DNA of 64,000 nucleotides from Calliopsis andreniformis (Eukaryota > Arthropoda > Insecta > Hymenoptera > Andrenidae). Location of the stretch: assembly GCF_051401765.1 (NCBI RefSeq), contig NC_135071.1, forward strand, positions 20,004,961 through 20,068,960. The letters run 5' to 3'. A program made the translations under genes and the position numbers. The notes under the pieces are model-generated. The model searched no databases and was not told the origin of the DNA. It saw only the letters and a program-made list of their open reading frames with translations. This document shows, in pieces, positions 32,781-43,983 of this stretch (position 1 is the stretch's first letter; each line of letters starts with the position of its first letter).

Positions 32781-35700
32781 TAAGGACGATTTTTACCCAT
32801 GAACTTCCGAAATTTGTGACATTCTCTTTCCTATATCGTCAATCTATTCTCCCATTACCATTCTAACATAGTACGGTCGTGCTGAGCCAGAGTCAGCATT
32901 AATAAATCAAATTATCATTAATATTAAAAAATTCCAAGGACAGTGTTTCCCTCCCTGGGTCGCAGCCAGTCGCTCGGACGTGGACGGCGGGATGGGCGTG
33001 AGATTAAAAGTGAAAAATCGCCGCGACTTCTCGGTGCCTTTAAAATAGCCAAACAAAGCCGCGTCGGGGCAAAAAGGGAGCGGAAATTTCGCGGAGTCGG
33101 CGTGTTCCGGTATCTAAGCGTGCCCCTGGCGCAGTTCCCCTGTAAATTTTCCGCGTGGCTGGCGGCCGCGTAAACGCGCGCCCGAATAAATTCATTTGTT
33201 ATGAGAGCGGGGCCCACCGTCAGACGTTATCGGACGAAACGCGTCGGAATTGCTTAACGAAACGGAATTGCTGTTCGCCCCTGCTCGCCACGAGGCGCAG
33301 CCTCTTTTCTCGTTGCGATTCAAGTAAATTTGGCTTGCAACCGCGGGCAATAAACTACTGTACTGGGGGACGAGAGTAAATTTCATTGTTCCACTCGAGA
33401 GAGTGCCTTTATAGACTTATAATAAAATACCAGACTATTACTAATATATCAGAAAAGAAGAAACAACATTTCCATAAGAACGAGACATGTCTAGTAATAA
33501 ATATTTATTACGGTCAGTGATGTATTTTTAGTGAATTTTTCTTGATATATGCAGTTTCATTTTTGAGCTACAAGCGCAGAATTGGTAAATCATCCTCTAA
33601 AGAGACCACTCCAGAAAGCTTAGAAACTACTTACTCACATTTCGGTGCTACTTGGAACCACTACCCTTATCTTCTGAAGGATCATAGAGTGTCCAAACCT
33701 AGACCCTCCAGATTGGAGTATACTCGAAAATATCGCTTGCTTAAACCACTCACAATGCACCAATTCTATTTCCACAATCATCTTTAAGAATCCCACAATA
33801 TTTCTTAACATTCGCGATGTCTCTATTGCTAATTCGACGCCCGAAGTCGATGGACTTCCGGTGTAACCAGCCTCCTCTGTCGGGAGAGTCCTGCATAAAC
33901 ATTATTATTCATGACGTCATATTGTATCAGAAGGCAGAACGTATTTCCACGCCTGCGAATCCTATCAGCAAGCTTGCGTCGACGGATAAGGGGAATTATT
34001 AGACGCGAAAGCTGAGAAAAGGGGGCGGAGAATGCCGAGGGGTGAAAAAAGACGTCGGGAGAGCCGTCGTGGAATAGGACGTCGACGGGGGATGAATCGA
34101 ATCACTCGTACCCTTCCTGTTGGCTGGCGCCGACGTTTTGCGCGTGATTTACAAACGCGAACCCGTGAAATTTAATTCTCTGCGTATTTATGGAGCGACG
34201 CGCGCCTCTGATAACGCGTCGCGGTAATAAAGACGCGCCTTTGCTTCTCACTTGATTCGCTGTGTTCGATACTTCTGTCCCAGCGTTTCTACTTTCTGTT
34301 CAGAAAAGCGTAAGGTCTATCGAAGAGTAAAATATCTACTAGAAATAATCATACGAGGCAATTTAATACACTAAAGCTTAAAGTTGCATAAGTGCGACAT
34401 TTTACTTGCTATTTTTTTTTAGCGAATTTACATTAGTATCTACTCTTATATAGAGATATAGTATCTACTCTTCTAAAATATTGACTTTTTCGTTGCGTTT
34501 ACGCAATCTTGGGAATCAATAGGATAAAGGCTCACTCCATAGATCAAAGTAAAAAGAAAATCAAGAAATCTAGTAGACTCAACCCTCTCTAAACTAGATA
34601 CTACGTTACGTAAAAACCGAGAACGAGATATAAGAGAGTGGAATATTAAAGTAAGCTTCAGCCATGACAAAAGCAGTGTCACACTTCTCGTGTTCGGAAT
34701 AACGAATAGAAGCTCGCAATTAGAAGGTCTCCTGGCGGCGAGAAGTGGAGGAGGAACTTAAAAAGGACGAGCAGAAGGAAGGAAAAGGGGGTTGTCGCGG
34801 TCTGGTCGCGGTAACCACCGTCAGCTCCCTTCTCTTCTCTGATCTCCCTGAATCTCCAATGCAAATAGCTGACAGTCAGGGCTTGGTGGTCGATGAGGCC
34901 GAAGAATAATCAAAGAAGTGGCAACCGAAAGAAAAACTGCGACTCGAAACTGGGAGCCGTGATAGGGAAAGAATCGACGGATGTACTCTGGAGAAACTTT
35001 AATGACATTTCTTATTTTCAGTCGCTCCTTAGGAACCCGTCGACACTTCGTCTTATATCTCCCCCACCATTCCCTCTTATCCAGTCCCCTCTTCATCATC
35101 ATCGCGAAAGTAATTTTCCACATCGGGACACGTCTCGCGGTTACTTTATTTGCTCTCAAACTTTATACACTCTTCGTTGATTAACGAGGCTTCCGGTTGC
35201 AGCGGAAGGCTGGCCTCTCGGAGAGGCCACTGATCCTGAGTTGGCCGTTTCAGACGTCACATTAACGCTGAGTAGAAATTAGTCATCGACGTTTGTAACG
35301 GTATCGTGTACTTCCTGTGTCATAAAAAGCCACTACTTTTTATTTTCAGACTCAACCTCTTTGACAGGTTGATCTCTGTCACTAGGATCGTCGAAATCCA
35401 TTTGAGTATGTTGTTTTAATATTAGGTAAGACGTCCAAAAAAAGTAAACGCTGAAATGAATTCTAGATGAAGTCAGGAGTCGATTCGTGAAACTCACGTG
35501 TGCCTGAGATAAACTAGGAAGCGAGGGACTGTCAGAGAAATAGTCGGTGCAAGATTATTCGTTCTTTTTAAGAGGGTACAGAGGCTTTTCCTTCGTTTTT
35601 CGAGTTCCAGAAGTTCTCCAGCCACGAGTGCCGACCGATCGAAGCTCACCGTTTATTTCAGAAGTGTTTCACCCCGAGGTATTTACTTCTCCCAGTTCTC

Positions 35701-36672
35701 CTCGCATTCAGAGAGGCGGAACAGGAGAGGCGGAGCGCAGACGATGATCCTTGAGCTACTTCTAAGCAGTCGTGCATCGACGCTCGAAACAAATTGCGTC
35801 TGTAATTATAGCGCCCTACTTCACCTGATTACGGGGCTACTCAGCGAAGGTGGATTACGGGGGACGGATTTCGAAAAAGACCCTGACAAACTTAAGGAAC
35901 CTGCCGTTCCGCTCGCGTTACTTTCGAGTACACGATATCACGAGGATATCGCAGCCGAGGGATCGATTTGCTGATTAACCCTTGGCTGATATGAGAAGCG
36001 TTCATTCTCGTTCATTTATCAGCAAATTGCTTATTATTTCTCGCAGACCTTACAGTTATGGTAACAGCTACCAATTACTACGTCAATTATGGCCAAGAAA
36101 TAAACTTGCCGTGGTAAGTTTAAAAATTGTCCCACCTCAAAGGGAACATCCTCTACTTTGCAAGCAAAGCAAGGCCCTTGGAACGTGCGCAAAAAGGCAA
36201 GCTCAAAGGGGCGATATTTTAATGATCCTCGCAAAGGGAACATCGACGGTTGTTTTAATCGATTTTTTCCCGAAGGAACGCTCGCGATCCTTTGTTCCTC
36301 TTCCGACGTGTCGAGCTGGGCCGTCTTTTTCGTCGGCAAAGGACGAGACAATCCCAATCGTTCGCGCTTTCTTGGAACGCCTTTGCGCAGAGAGCCTGGC
36401 GGCTGAAAGTGTCCCGCAGGAGTGCCAGGGGATCGTTTTCCCCAGGGGTTGGAAAAGGGTAAATGAATAGCGACAAGTTGTGCTGGGCTTCCCTTCGAGA
36501 ATAAAGATGGAGGGACTGCCATGGGAGAGAGAGGAATGGAAATGACGATACAGAAGGCTTGAAAACCTTTTGCTCTGGACAAATGCGACCGTTCTGAGGG
36601 AATTTCGGACCCTGCACAGACAGTTTTCATTAATAAAATATGAAAAAATGTTTGACGAATTGCGCCAATGAT
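32781..36672. other. Non-coding, mixed composition, one long doubtful frame
   Basis: GC-rich patches (32,940-33,390, 33,960-34,260) alternate with AT-rich ones (34,320-34,480). The only long frame is the minus-strand one at 36,034-36,678, listed separately. Nothing else is supportable. Confidence 0.4.
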
Positions 36673-36678
36673 ATTCAA
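36034..36678 (-). CDS. Doubtful 214-codon open frame
   Basis: This is the longest unassigned frame after the 17.5-kb exon. Its middle has partly protein-like codons (for example KKTAQLDTSEEEQRIASVPS), but it has no domain, its N-terminal end runs into the AT-rich 8-bp array, and a 120-codon minus-strand frame and a 162-codon plus-strand frame overlap it. Probably chance; kept because an exon cannot be excluded. Confidence 0.15.
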   Translation of the reverse strand: MNIIGAIRQTFFHILLMKTVCAGSEIPSERSHLSRAKGFQAFCIVISIPLSPMAVPPSLFSKGSPAQLVAIHLPFSNPWGKRSPGTPAGHFQPPGSLRKGVPRKRERLGLSRPLPTKKTAQLDTSEEEQRIASVPSGKNRLKQPSMFPLRGSLKYRPFELAFLRTFQGPCFACKVEDVPFEVGQFLNLPRQVYFLAIIDVVIGSCYHNCKVCEK

Positions 36679-36840
36679 ATATTTAAATATTCAAATATTC
36701 AAAAATTCAAATATTCAAATATTCAAATATTCAAAAATTCAAAAATTCAAATATTCAAAAATTCAAATATTCAAATATTCAAAAATTCAAAAATTCAAAT
36801 ATTCAAATATTCAAATATTCAAAAATTCAAATATTCAAAT
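36673..36840. repeat. 8-bp tandem array, 21 units of two types
   Basis: Twenty-one exact 8-base units, ATTCAAAT (call T) or ATTCAAAA (call A), with one variant ATTTAAAT at unit 2. The order is T T' T A T T T A A T A T T A A T T T A T T. The period of 8 rotates through all reading frames, which produces two spurious frames of I/F/K/Y/S/N/Q residues. A simple satellite. Confidence 0.95.
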
Positions 36841-38680
36841 TTTTATAAATTTCAACTCTCTTACTTGTTTTCTGGCCTCTGTTCCGAACTACCACTAGTA
36901 TGATTCATGACCACCTAGATTAATATTACCCACAAGGTCAGTTTCCATTTTCATTCGCACATCTTCTGGAAGAAATTGAACAGCTTCCAAGAATGTAACG
37001 AAAGCTCAACGATCCAGCCCCTGACCTCCCCGTTTTCGTTGCCATCGAGCCAGACCTCGAGGAGCCCTCTAAGCGCCAAGAAAAAGATGCGAAAAGTTGA
37101 AAGACCTCTGCGTTTCTCCTCTCTCCGAAACGTCACCCCCTTTGATTCGTTGTCAACCGCCTCTCCAGTCCCTCCCACAAGTTTTTGCAAGTTAGACCGC
37201 GTGTAAATCAAAGGATACTATTAATCGGAGCTCTGATTGCAGTACTTTGCGGACTTTCAATATCCAATTTCTGTGGGGGAGAGTTCGCTCGTGTCCCCTT
37301 CGCGAGCTTTTGCCCTTTTTGCTGCGGCCAGTGGCTCCCCGTTATCTCCTTGCTGCCTTTGTGCGTTCGTTCCGCTTCTACTCGCCAAACGCCGCGAAGT
37401 TCTCAGCGGAGTTTCAATTTCCGAAAGCTGGATTGAAAAATTGTGATCGCTTTGGGGGCGATCGGTCACTCGGCTTGCCCAAAGGGTGTCCTTCCTTTGG
37501 AGGATTTGCTTAATGCAGTTGACCCGTTCATGGAGCCCCCACGGCGGTCGTGTGTCGCCCTGAACCAAGACTCCCAGTGTCTCACTCAGCCAGGGTTTGT
37601 TGATTGTCAGGCCATCCAATTTCGTAGGTTTCAACACCTTAACTACGCTGTGTTCCTTGAGCTTTGTGTTTGATGTCGCGCAGTGGTTCTAATCTTAAAC
37701 AAAGCTTCCACAGAACGAGGCTACCTTATCCATCTTCGGCATAAACATTCGAAACGTATGTATCAAATGTTATTTTCCAATTTCTCAGCTGGAATGATTC
37801 TACCGCAGGTAAGAGAAATATCGTTAGGGGAGGGAGGCTTTTGTCGCAGCAGATCGACTGTTGTACAGTAGCGATATTTCTTTGGAAAGATTCGCAATTA
37901 AGAAGTCTCCAGGGGGGAGCCGATCTATTCGAAGTTTTTCGTTGCATTGACACGAAACGAAGCGAGATTATGCTTGTTTCGACGACGTCGCTGAAGGACG
38001 AGCCTCTGGCGATTTCTCGCCGAGTTCCTCGATAGTTTCGCACTTCGGCTCGAACGACAAGAACACTCTAGGGGATACTTTATGTGGCTACGTACCGCTA
38101 GTGTTTCTGTTTTTATCGATACTTGTCGAAATAAAGGACTTACCGACGCCTACTATTTCCTGATAATTTAAATTATTCTGGTAATTGATCGAAGAAATGC
38201 AGAGGAATTCTTCTCATGCAGGTGAAATGGTTCTATATGGGAGGGGGCAGTGTTACTTATTGTTGGATACTGTCTGCGCGTGACAGTAAGACAATCGAGC
38301 TTTCCAGGGGCACATACGTACGGGCGATTCATTGTACGGTGACCTAGAAGACTTATATGGCTATTATATACGAAAGGCGTTGGCAAGCTTAGCAGGAGGA
38401 GTCAGTAGCAGACCATCTTCACGGCATATATACGAGTTGGATCTGTAATTTTTATCCCTGTCCTCGAGTATCCTTATACTTCAGCGCTTTTGCTACTCTT
38501 GCTTTTTTTAGCTGTCAGCAGTGAATCACCTCTGAGTTAATCAGACCTTCTTGAATCGTAATAAACAGCAGAAGGTGAAAACTAGTGGTGTTAGCATTTA
38601 AACAATAGTTTTAATGGAAAGTGAATATGGTCTGCTAGGGAGGTATAAGTTGTTACAGCTCTTAATTTGAAGATATCGTA
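36841..38680. other. Non-coding stretch
   Basis: Overlapping unbiased frames at 37,185-37,673 on both strands; no domain. No repeat seen. Confidence 0.4.
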
Positions 38681-38842
38681 GGGCGCAGCTACACGAGCGA
38701 TAATATACTCCAGGCGACGGATAAAAATCTGGATAAGCCGCTAAATAATATTATCCGATAAAACTTTTATAACGACATCACAGTTTCATACACAATTTCT
38801 GCAACGACGTTACAGCGGCTTATCTACGCGATGGCTGCGCTA
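38681..38842. mobile_element. Candidate MITE with imperfect terminal inverted repeats
   Basis: The left end GGGCGCAGCTACACGAGCGA and the right end (reverse of AGCGCAGCCATCGCG) are similar, and inside them GATAAGCCGCT (38,732-38,742) is an exact inverted copy of AGCGGCTTATC (38,814-38,824). Length about 160 bp, non-coding. The family is not identified. Confidence 0.4.
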
Positions 38843-39495
38843 TTTACGATGAGTAAAATGGAGTCCAGAAAAGGGGGATATAAGAAGCGCCTAAATTAAG
38901 ATTAATAGCAGAATTATTACACTGCTGCGTCGAAATTTATACCTTAATACAGTGTGACGGACGCATCATGGTTCCATAGAGGGAGTTTGTTGCGAGATTA
39001 AAAAATTAAAGACAAACGATAAGCTTTTGACTGATGTTGAAACAGTTAATTAAATGTCTGTAATCTCTATACACCCAGGGAACACTAAATATCAGAGTGA
39101 ATCAAAATTTGTGTTGTCAATTGCATCTTCACAAGAAATATTCGCATCGTTTCCGGGATGCATGGAATTTTAAATGAACTACAAAAGGAGAAGTAATTAT
39201 GCGTCTATAATCTTGTATTTACAGTGAAACGGATACTATAAAATGATTGCCAGGAATCGCATTAGGGTAATGGAGGAAGAGCTTTTCGCGTGACTTGGGC
39301 GATCTTGCTTACGATTTATCGAGAGTATTTGTACGCTCGCCTTTTATTCGACGATCAAGGGGATTAAGACCACAGAGGAGATTGAACTGTAAGTGTCTGG
39401 GTTATAAACAAACTAGGAAGCACTGATATAAATTTTCAAACAATTTGGACCTTTGGTTTTAGCAAAAAAGAGTTAGAAATAGCGTTTCAGGGAGC
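38843..39495. other. Non-coding stretch
   Basis: AT-rich, no supportable feature. Confidence 0.4.
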
Positions 39496-39610
39496 GTCTG
39501 ACTATATACGGAGTCATACTACTTCCTAAAACTTCGAGCCTATATACGGTTATACTACTTGCTGGATGGCTGATAATATATAGGAGTATACTACTAGCTA
39601 GGTGGCTGAT
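39496..39610. repeat. 36-bp array, three units (35-bp family, reverse orientation)
   Basis: The word CTACT(T) recurs at 39,519, 39,555 and 39,591, a 36-base period. Each unit has TATACTACTT preceded by TATATACGG or TATATAGGAG, and the array begins with GTCTGAC. It is the reverse complement of the AAGTAGTATAAC units at 51,923-52,095. Confidence 0.75.
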
Positions 39611-40686
39611 ATCCGTCTAAAGAGTCAAATGTAACAACGACCATTGAACAACCCCAAAATTGGTATCCCTCTGTGAATCACAGGGGACCGTGCAGTCCTT
39701 TCTCCACTAACCCCTCCCCTGTTGAATCAACGTTCCCCATTTGCTTTGTGCTAAAGAGGTTTGCTCGTCGCGCGCCTATGTGTCCAATATCGCAATAATG
39801 TTTGTCCCGTTTGTTTGTGTATTCTGCGGCACGTGACGGCGAGGACGCGTGTAAAATCGGACCGCGAGGCCATTGATGTGCGCCGCGACAAAAGACGATA
39901 GCGTCAGGCGTGTCCCTATCACGCGGCTGGATCTTAATATCCGCCTGTTCACGAGCCTAATTGGTTTATTTTGGCGCTGCCACTGGATTTGAATTATGGC
40001 TATCTAATGCCGTGGCGACATCTTTCAGGAAAACACCACTCCCCGCGCCTCTCTGCCTCTTTCTCCATCCCCAAGCGCTATCACCTTGCCATTTGCACCA
40101 AGCTTTTCCCCCGAGCCACTTATCTGTCAATTTATCCGCGTTGTTCTCCACCCCCTCACTTTCGGCTGCCTTCCCTCTCTTTATTTAGCCCCCTCTCCCG
40201 TTGTTGGCACGTATCGCAGTCAATTTCGGCCGATAGACACACACGACAGCTGCAACGTTTATACTGAGCTGCCGTGCATACCCTTAATATCCGCCCCAAC
40301 CTGTAATTAAGCCTCCACTTCCCATTAGGCTCGGTTCCTTGGCCACGCTCGCCACGTCCCTTTTTTTATCTCCTATACGGAAGCGAGGATAGCCCCGTAT
40401 CCTTCCTACGATCTGTGGGAAAACGATCTTTTGCATAATGCTCCCAGCTCTTCTTACCCTTTCTTACAGGATGTTTTTTCTCCTCTGTTCTAGTAACTGT
40501 TCGCCTGTCACGCACTCCAACCGAGAACAGGGGACGTTAATTTATGCGGGGAAGGAATTTGCAGAAGACTCCAATTCTGTTACTTTCGCTGCATGGATCT
40601 TCCGACAATTTTTACATTTTTTATGATTCTTCGCTTCTGGGAATCAGAGTCCACCCTCTGAGACCCAGAGCACGGAATTGCTAATA
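39611..40686. other. Non-coding stretch, CpG-rich then C/T-rich
   Basis: The C/T-rich plus strand at 40,040-40,210 yields spurious frames. Nothing else is supportable. Confidence 0.4.
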
Positions 40687-40855
40687 CAGTAGAACCTCGA
40701 TTATCTGAAATACCAGGAGATTCAAACCTGAAGCAACATTTTGATTGTTAGTTTGCTTACCTCTCCCAGGCTATTGTTATTTGTACATCGAATATTTATA
40801 ATTCGAATAACAGAAGTTGTGAATAATCCAGGGTCGGTTAACGGAGGGTGTATTG
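40687..40855. mobile_element. pogo/Tigger-like element remnant (non-autonomous)
   Basis: The left end CAGTAGAACCTCGATTATCT resembles the terminal repeat typical of pogo/Tigger elements of the Tc1/mariner superfamily. The right end, read on the other strand, CAATACACCCTCCGTTAACC, aligns to it at about 15 of 22 positions. A second TIR-like word (ATTCGAATAAC) lies inside. A TA precedes the left end. No transposase. Confidence 0.55.
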
Positions 40856-41647
40856 AATATTAATAGTACTAATAGTGTCTGAGAAGAATCTCCAGTGATC
40901 CTAACAAACCACTCTCGTTCCCAATTCTCAAATACCATTTACCAGCAAAATCCCACTGAACCGAATGTCCTTGACAAAGTAGTAGGCGCAACCGTGCCAC
41001 TCGACTCCCTTTAAAACACGAAATTCGCGGCAATGTCGTTGAGTAATAGGACGGGGGCGGAAGGGGGCAAGAAAAAGCGCTAATAGTACATCAAAACCGG
41101 AGTCGCGGGCCACGGTGTACGTGTTAGGCTGGGCGGAGGAAAAATGAGCGTCGGTGGGTGGCCAGGGCAGGATGGGAAGACAGGAAAAAGGCAACATTAA
41201 GAGGCGCTGAGCTGGCGACACGGCAATCTCAGGAACTGGCAGGAAAAAATCCGACCCATCCCCGCGGGTGCGCTTCAAAAAAAGAACTCGCTAAAAGGTC
41301 GTTAAGGTTAATGCGCCGCGAGAAGCCAAGGGCCTGAAAGCGCTGCCTCTCGCTTGTCTGTCTGCGGTTCATTTCGATGGAGAGGGGGGTCGACTGCCCC
41401 CGTCGGAAGGGGCGTGTTCGACTAACGCGAGGATTGCTCGAGGACTGGCGACCGAGAGATCTCGTCATGCTCGTCGCATTACGGGCTCGTTACACTTCGC
41501 CTGATTCGAGCGTTGTTATGAACGACGAGGGGGAAACGACGGGGTTTACTGGGGTGATTTCGAGAGATGAAAGTCGGCCGTGATAGTTTCCGAGCGTTTC
41601 CAGGCGTTCAGTTTATCTCGAGGCAACTTTGAGTTTCACGACTAGGC
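40856..41647. other. Non-coding stretch between two element remnants
   Basis: Frames at 40,928-41,583 on both strands have no domain or bias. Confidence 0.4.
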
Positions 41648-41773
41648 CAGGGCTTCTCTAGCCATTTCGAACCTAAGGGTACTGATACTGAATTTTTCGG
41701 GCCATGCGAAGGAAAGACAAATGCGGATAGGAAGAAAAAATAGTGGAGGGGGTTATAGAATTGAGAAATCCTG
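41648..41773. mobile_element. hAT-like MITE remnant (copy 2)
   Basis: The ends CAGGGCTTCTCTAGCC and ATTGAGAAATCCTG mirror those of the 19,310-19,462 element, and the interior again has GGGCCAT followed by an A/G-rich stretch (AAGGAAAGACAAATGCGGAT). It is shorter and more diverged than copy 1. Confidence 0.5.
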
Positions 41774-43956
41774 GTCTAGAATCTCCTAGTACTGCTGAGG
41801 TTTTCTCTGGAGCTGAGGTGTAACAAAGAGGGGGCTTAAAAATAGAATCTAGTGCAGTAAAAATTTTTAGATATTATTATTAGTAATGCCATGTGACCTA
41901 CTGACGTTCCACCCCTTTCGATAGCCCCGTTTAAAATTTCCTAGGATTTACTACCCCTGGTTGTTTCTCCTTTTCATCCAGCACCTTCTTCGCTGCTAAT
42001 CTATTTATCCTTCTCGACAAATTTCGTTATTACGTAGCCGGTGTGGAAGGGGATTTGCATCGTGTATAAAAAGAGAGCATCGTCGACGGGGCAAGGGGCA
42101 CGTTTCGCGCCTCCAGAGAAATCCTTAAAGCCGTTTAAGCCCTGCGGTGACGACGGATCTCACGTAGCCACGGGAGAGGAGGACTCGGTTGCGCCGATGT
42201 TCAACGACGGATGAATGGAGCTTAACTCTGCGGTCGCGCGATTTGTAAGCGCGTTCGTTACCCCCGATTTCAATGGTTAATTTGCTGATAACCGATGACC
42301 CCTGACCAGGGACCTTTTTATACGTTGTCTTAATACCTGGGTACTGTTCTAGTCTTCTCTGGACTTGAAAAATGTACATAAAAGTACATCTCAGCTTTTC
42401 TGCAAATTGTATCACTCAGTATCTACACTAAACTAATTTTTCAAATATTCTGTGACTCGAATTCGAGCAGAAAATCGACGTGGAGGCTGGTGCTTCGCGT
42501 CAGATACATTTTAATTTGCACAATGTCGCCGAGTAAAAGCCATCCGCGCCTCTTCATAGGAAGATATTACAACATGTAGAGAGGGCTATAGGGGTGAAAG
42601 CGGGATCATCCCATCCATACCGTCGCCATGATATATCATAAGTTCCATTATCCGACCCGTGTTACATTATCGCGGCACGTTTCGGCTTAAAGGCGTCCCC
42701 CAGGTGAAATAGCCGTTCCCATCCCCGTGCTTCTTCTGTGTACGACGACCGTGTAAATTGAATTTAACTGCTCGAAGGAAAAGAAGACGTGTCCCGACTC
42801 TTTAACGACATCCTTCTTTACCTCTTCTCGCGTTCGACAGACTTAACGTAGTAATTATCCACTGTCGAGACGCTAATGCGATCTGGACACTCTACTACCT
42901 CGAGAAAATTTTATTACAGAGACTTTCTTCCCGCGAGGCAGTCTGTATAGATGTTGGAAATGACCGAGCCACCCGTTATAATAACAGCTATGTGGATATT
43001 AAACGTAGTCAGAATGTTTTCGCCAGCTATGGAGCGAGCCTCGGCTACAGTGACTTTGTGTTAGAGCTTCCCCAATATGGTACCGTCTCTTGACTTCTGA
43101 CTTTCAACCCCTGTGCACCCTCACCGACCAACAACCACCCCTTCCCATAGCGTCTTCACGTCATGCCAGGGGATGTTATCCAGCCTGGTATTACGAGTTT
43201 AGAAATATCATAATATCGGGCGACGTGTTTCTACGATATTGAATTTTGAACAAGGAGGGTCATCCGAGGAGAAATCGCGAAATTCCTCGGCACGGAGAGC
43301 GTTCTGCCCATGAAAATTGAGCAGATTTCGCGAGGGTTTGCGAAATACTATATTTAAGGTATTACATAGCTGAGGGCTAGCCTTGCAAGTATTTTAGGAA
43401 TTCTCTTTAACTAGAAATCACACTTGCTACATAGTTCAACAGATGAAAATACTTTGATCCCTTAAAGGGCTGCAATTAATAAATACCTATAGTTTCGTAT
43501 ACAGTGGATAATCAAGCTATTATGAATACTTCGAAATTACCATTTACTTGGACAGCGATTTTAATATAGCAAGCTTGGATTATAAATGAGAGCCCCAATT
43601 TTCCAACTCACCCTCCACCCTCGAAGGCAAAACGGGAGCCCAAAATTCCTTTCAATTTGCCAAACAACAAGACCATAAATCACCCCTAAAACGGGGCGAG
43701 TATCTCGGAGTCACGATCGACTCTTTTCGAGGGGCTCGGCAATAGGGGCCGCTATAAAAGTCCCACGGAAGCCTTTCGGCCAGAACACCCTCCGCGAACT
43801 CCCAACTTCCTGGCCATCGGAAGGATCTCCCGGAAACGCCCTCCGATAAGCGCGACGGGTAATGAGTAATAGGCTGCTTATTTTCGAAGTTCCTTTCGCG
43901 GAGTTCGGGTTCACCGCGGTAGGGCGACTTTCCACGGAAACGAAGATGACGAAGAA
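41774..43956. other. Non-coding stretch
   Basis: No supportable gene or repeat; frames on both strands are short and unbiased. Confidence 0.4.
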
Positions 43957-43983
43957 GGGGGGTGGGGATCAGAAGGGGGTGGG
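43957..43983 (+). other. G-quadruplex-type run
   Basis: GGGGGGTGGGG, then GGGGGTGGG after eight bases: four G-tracts of at least three within 27 bases on the plus strand. Folding potential is inferred from the pattern. Confidence 0.4.

Noticed and set aside
36640..36903. Two frames made of IFKYSNIQ repeats
   Set aside because: Products of the 8-bp satellite reading through successive frames.
39961..40310. Overlapping plus-strand frames of 74-98 codons
   Set aside because: Explained by a C/T-rich patch; frames compete and show no bias.
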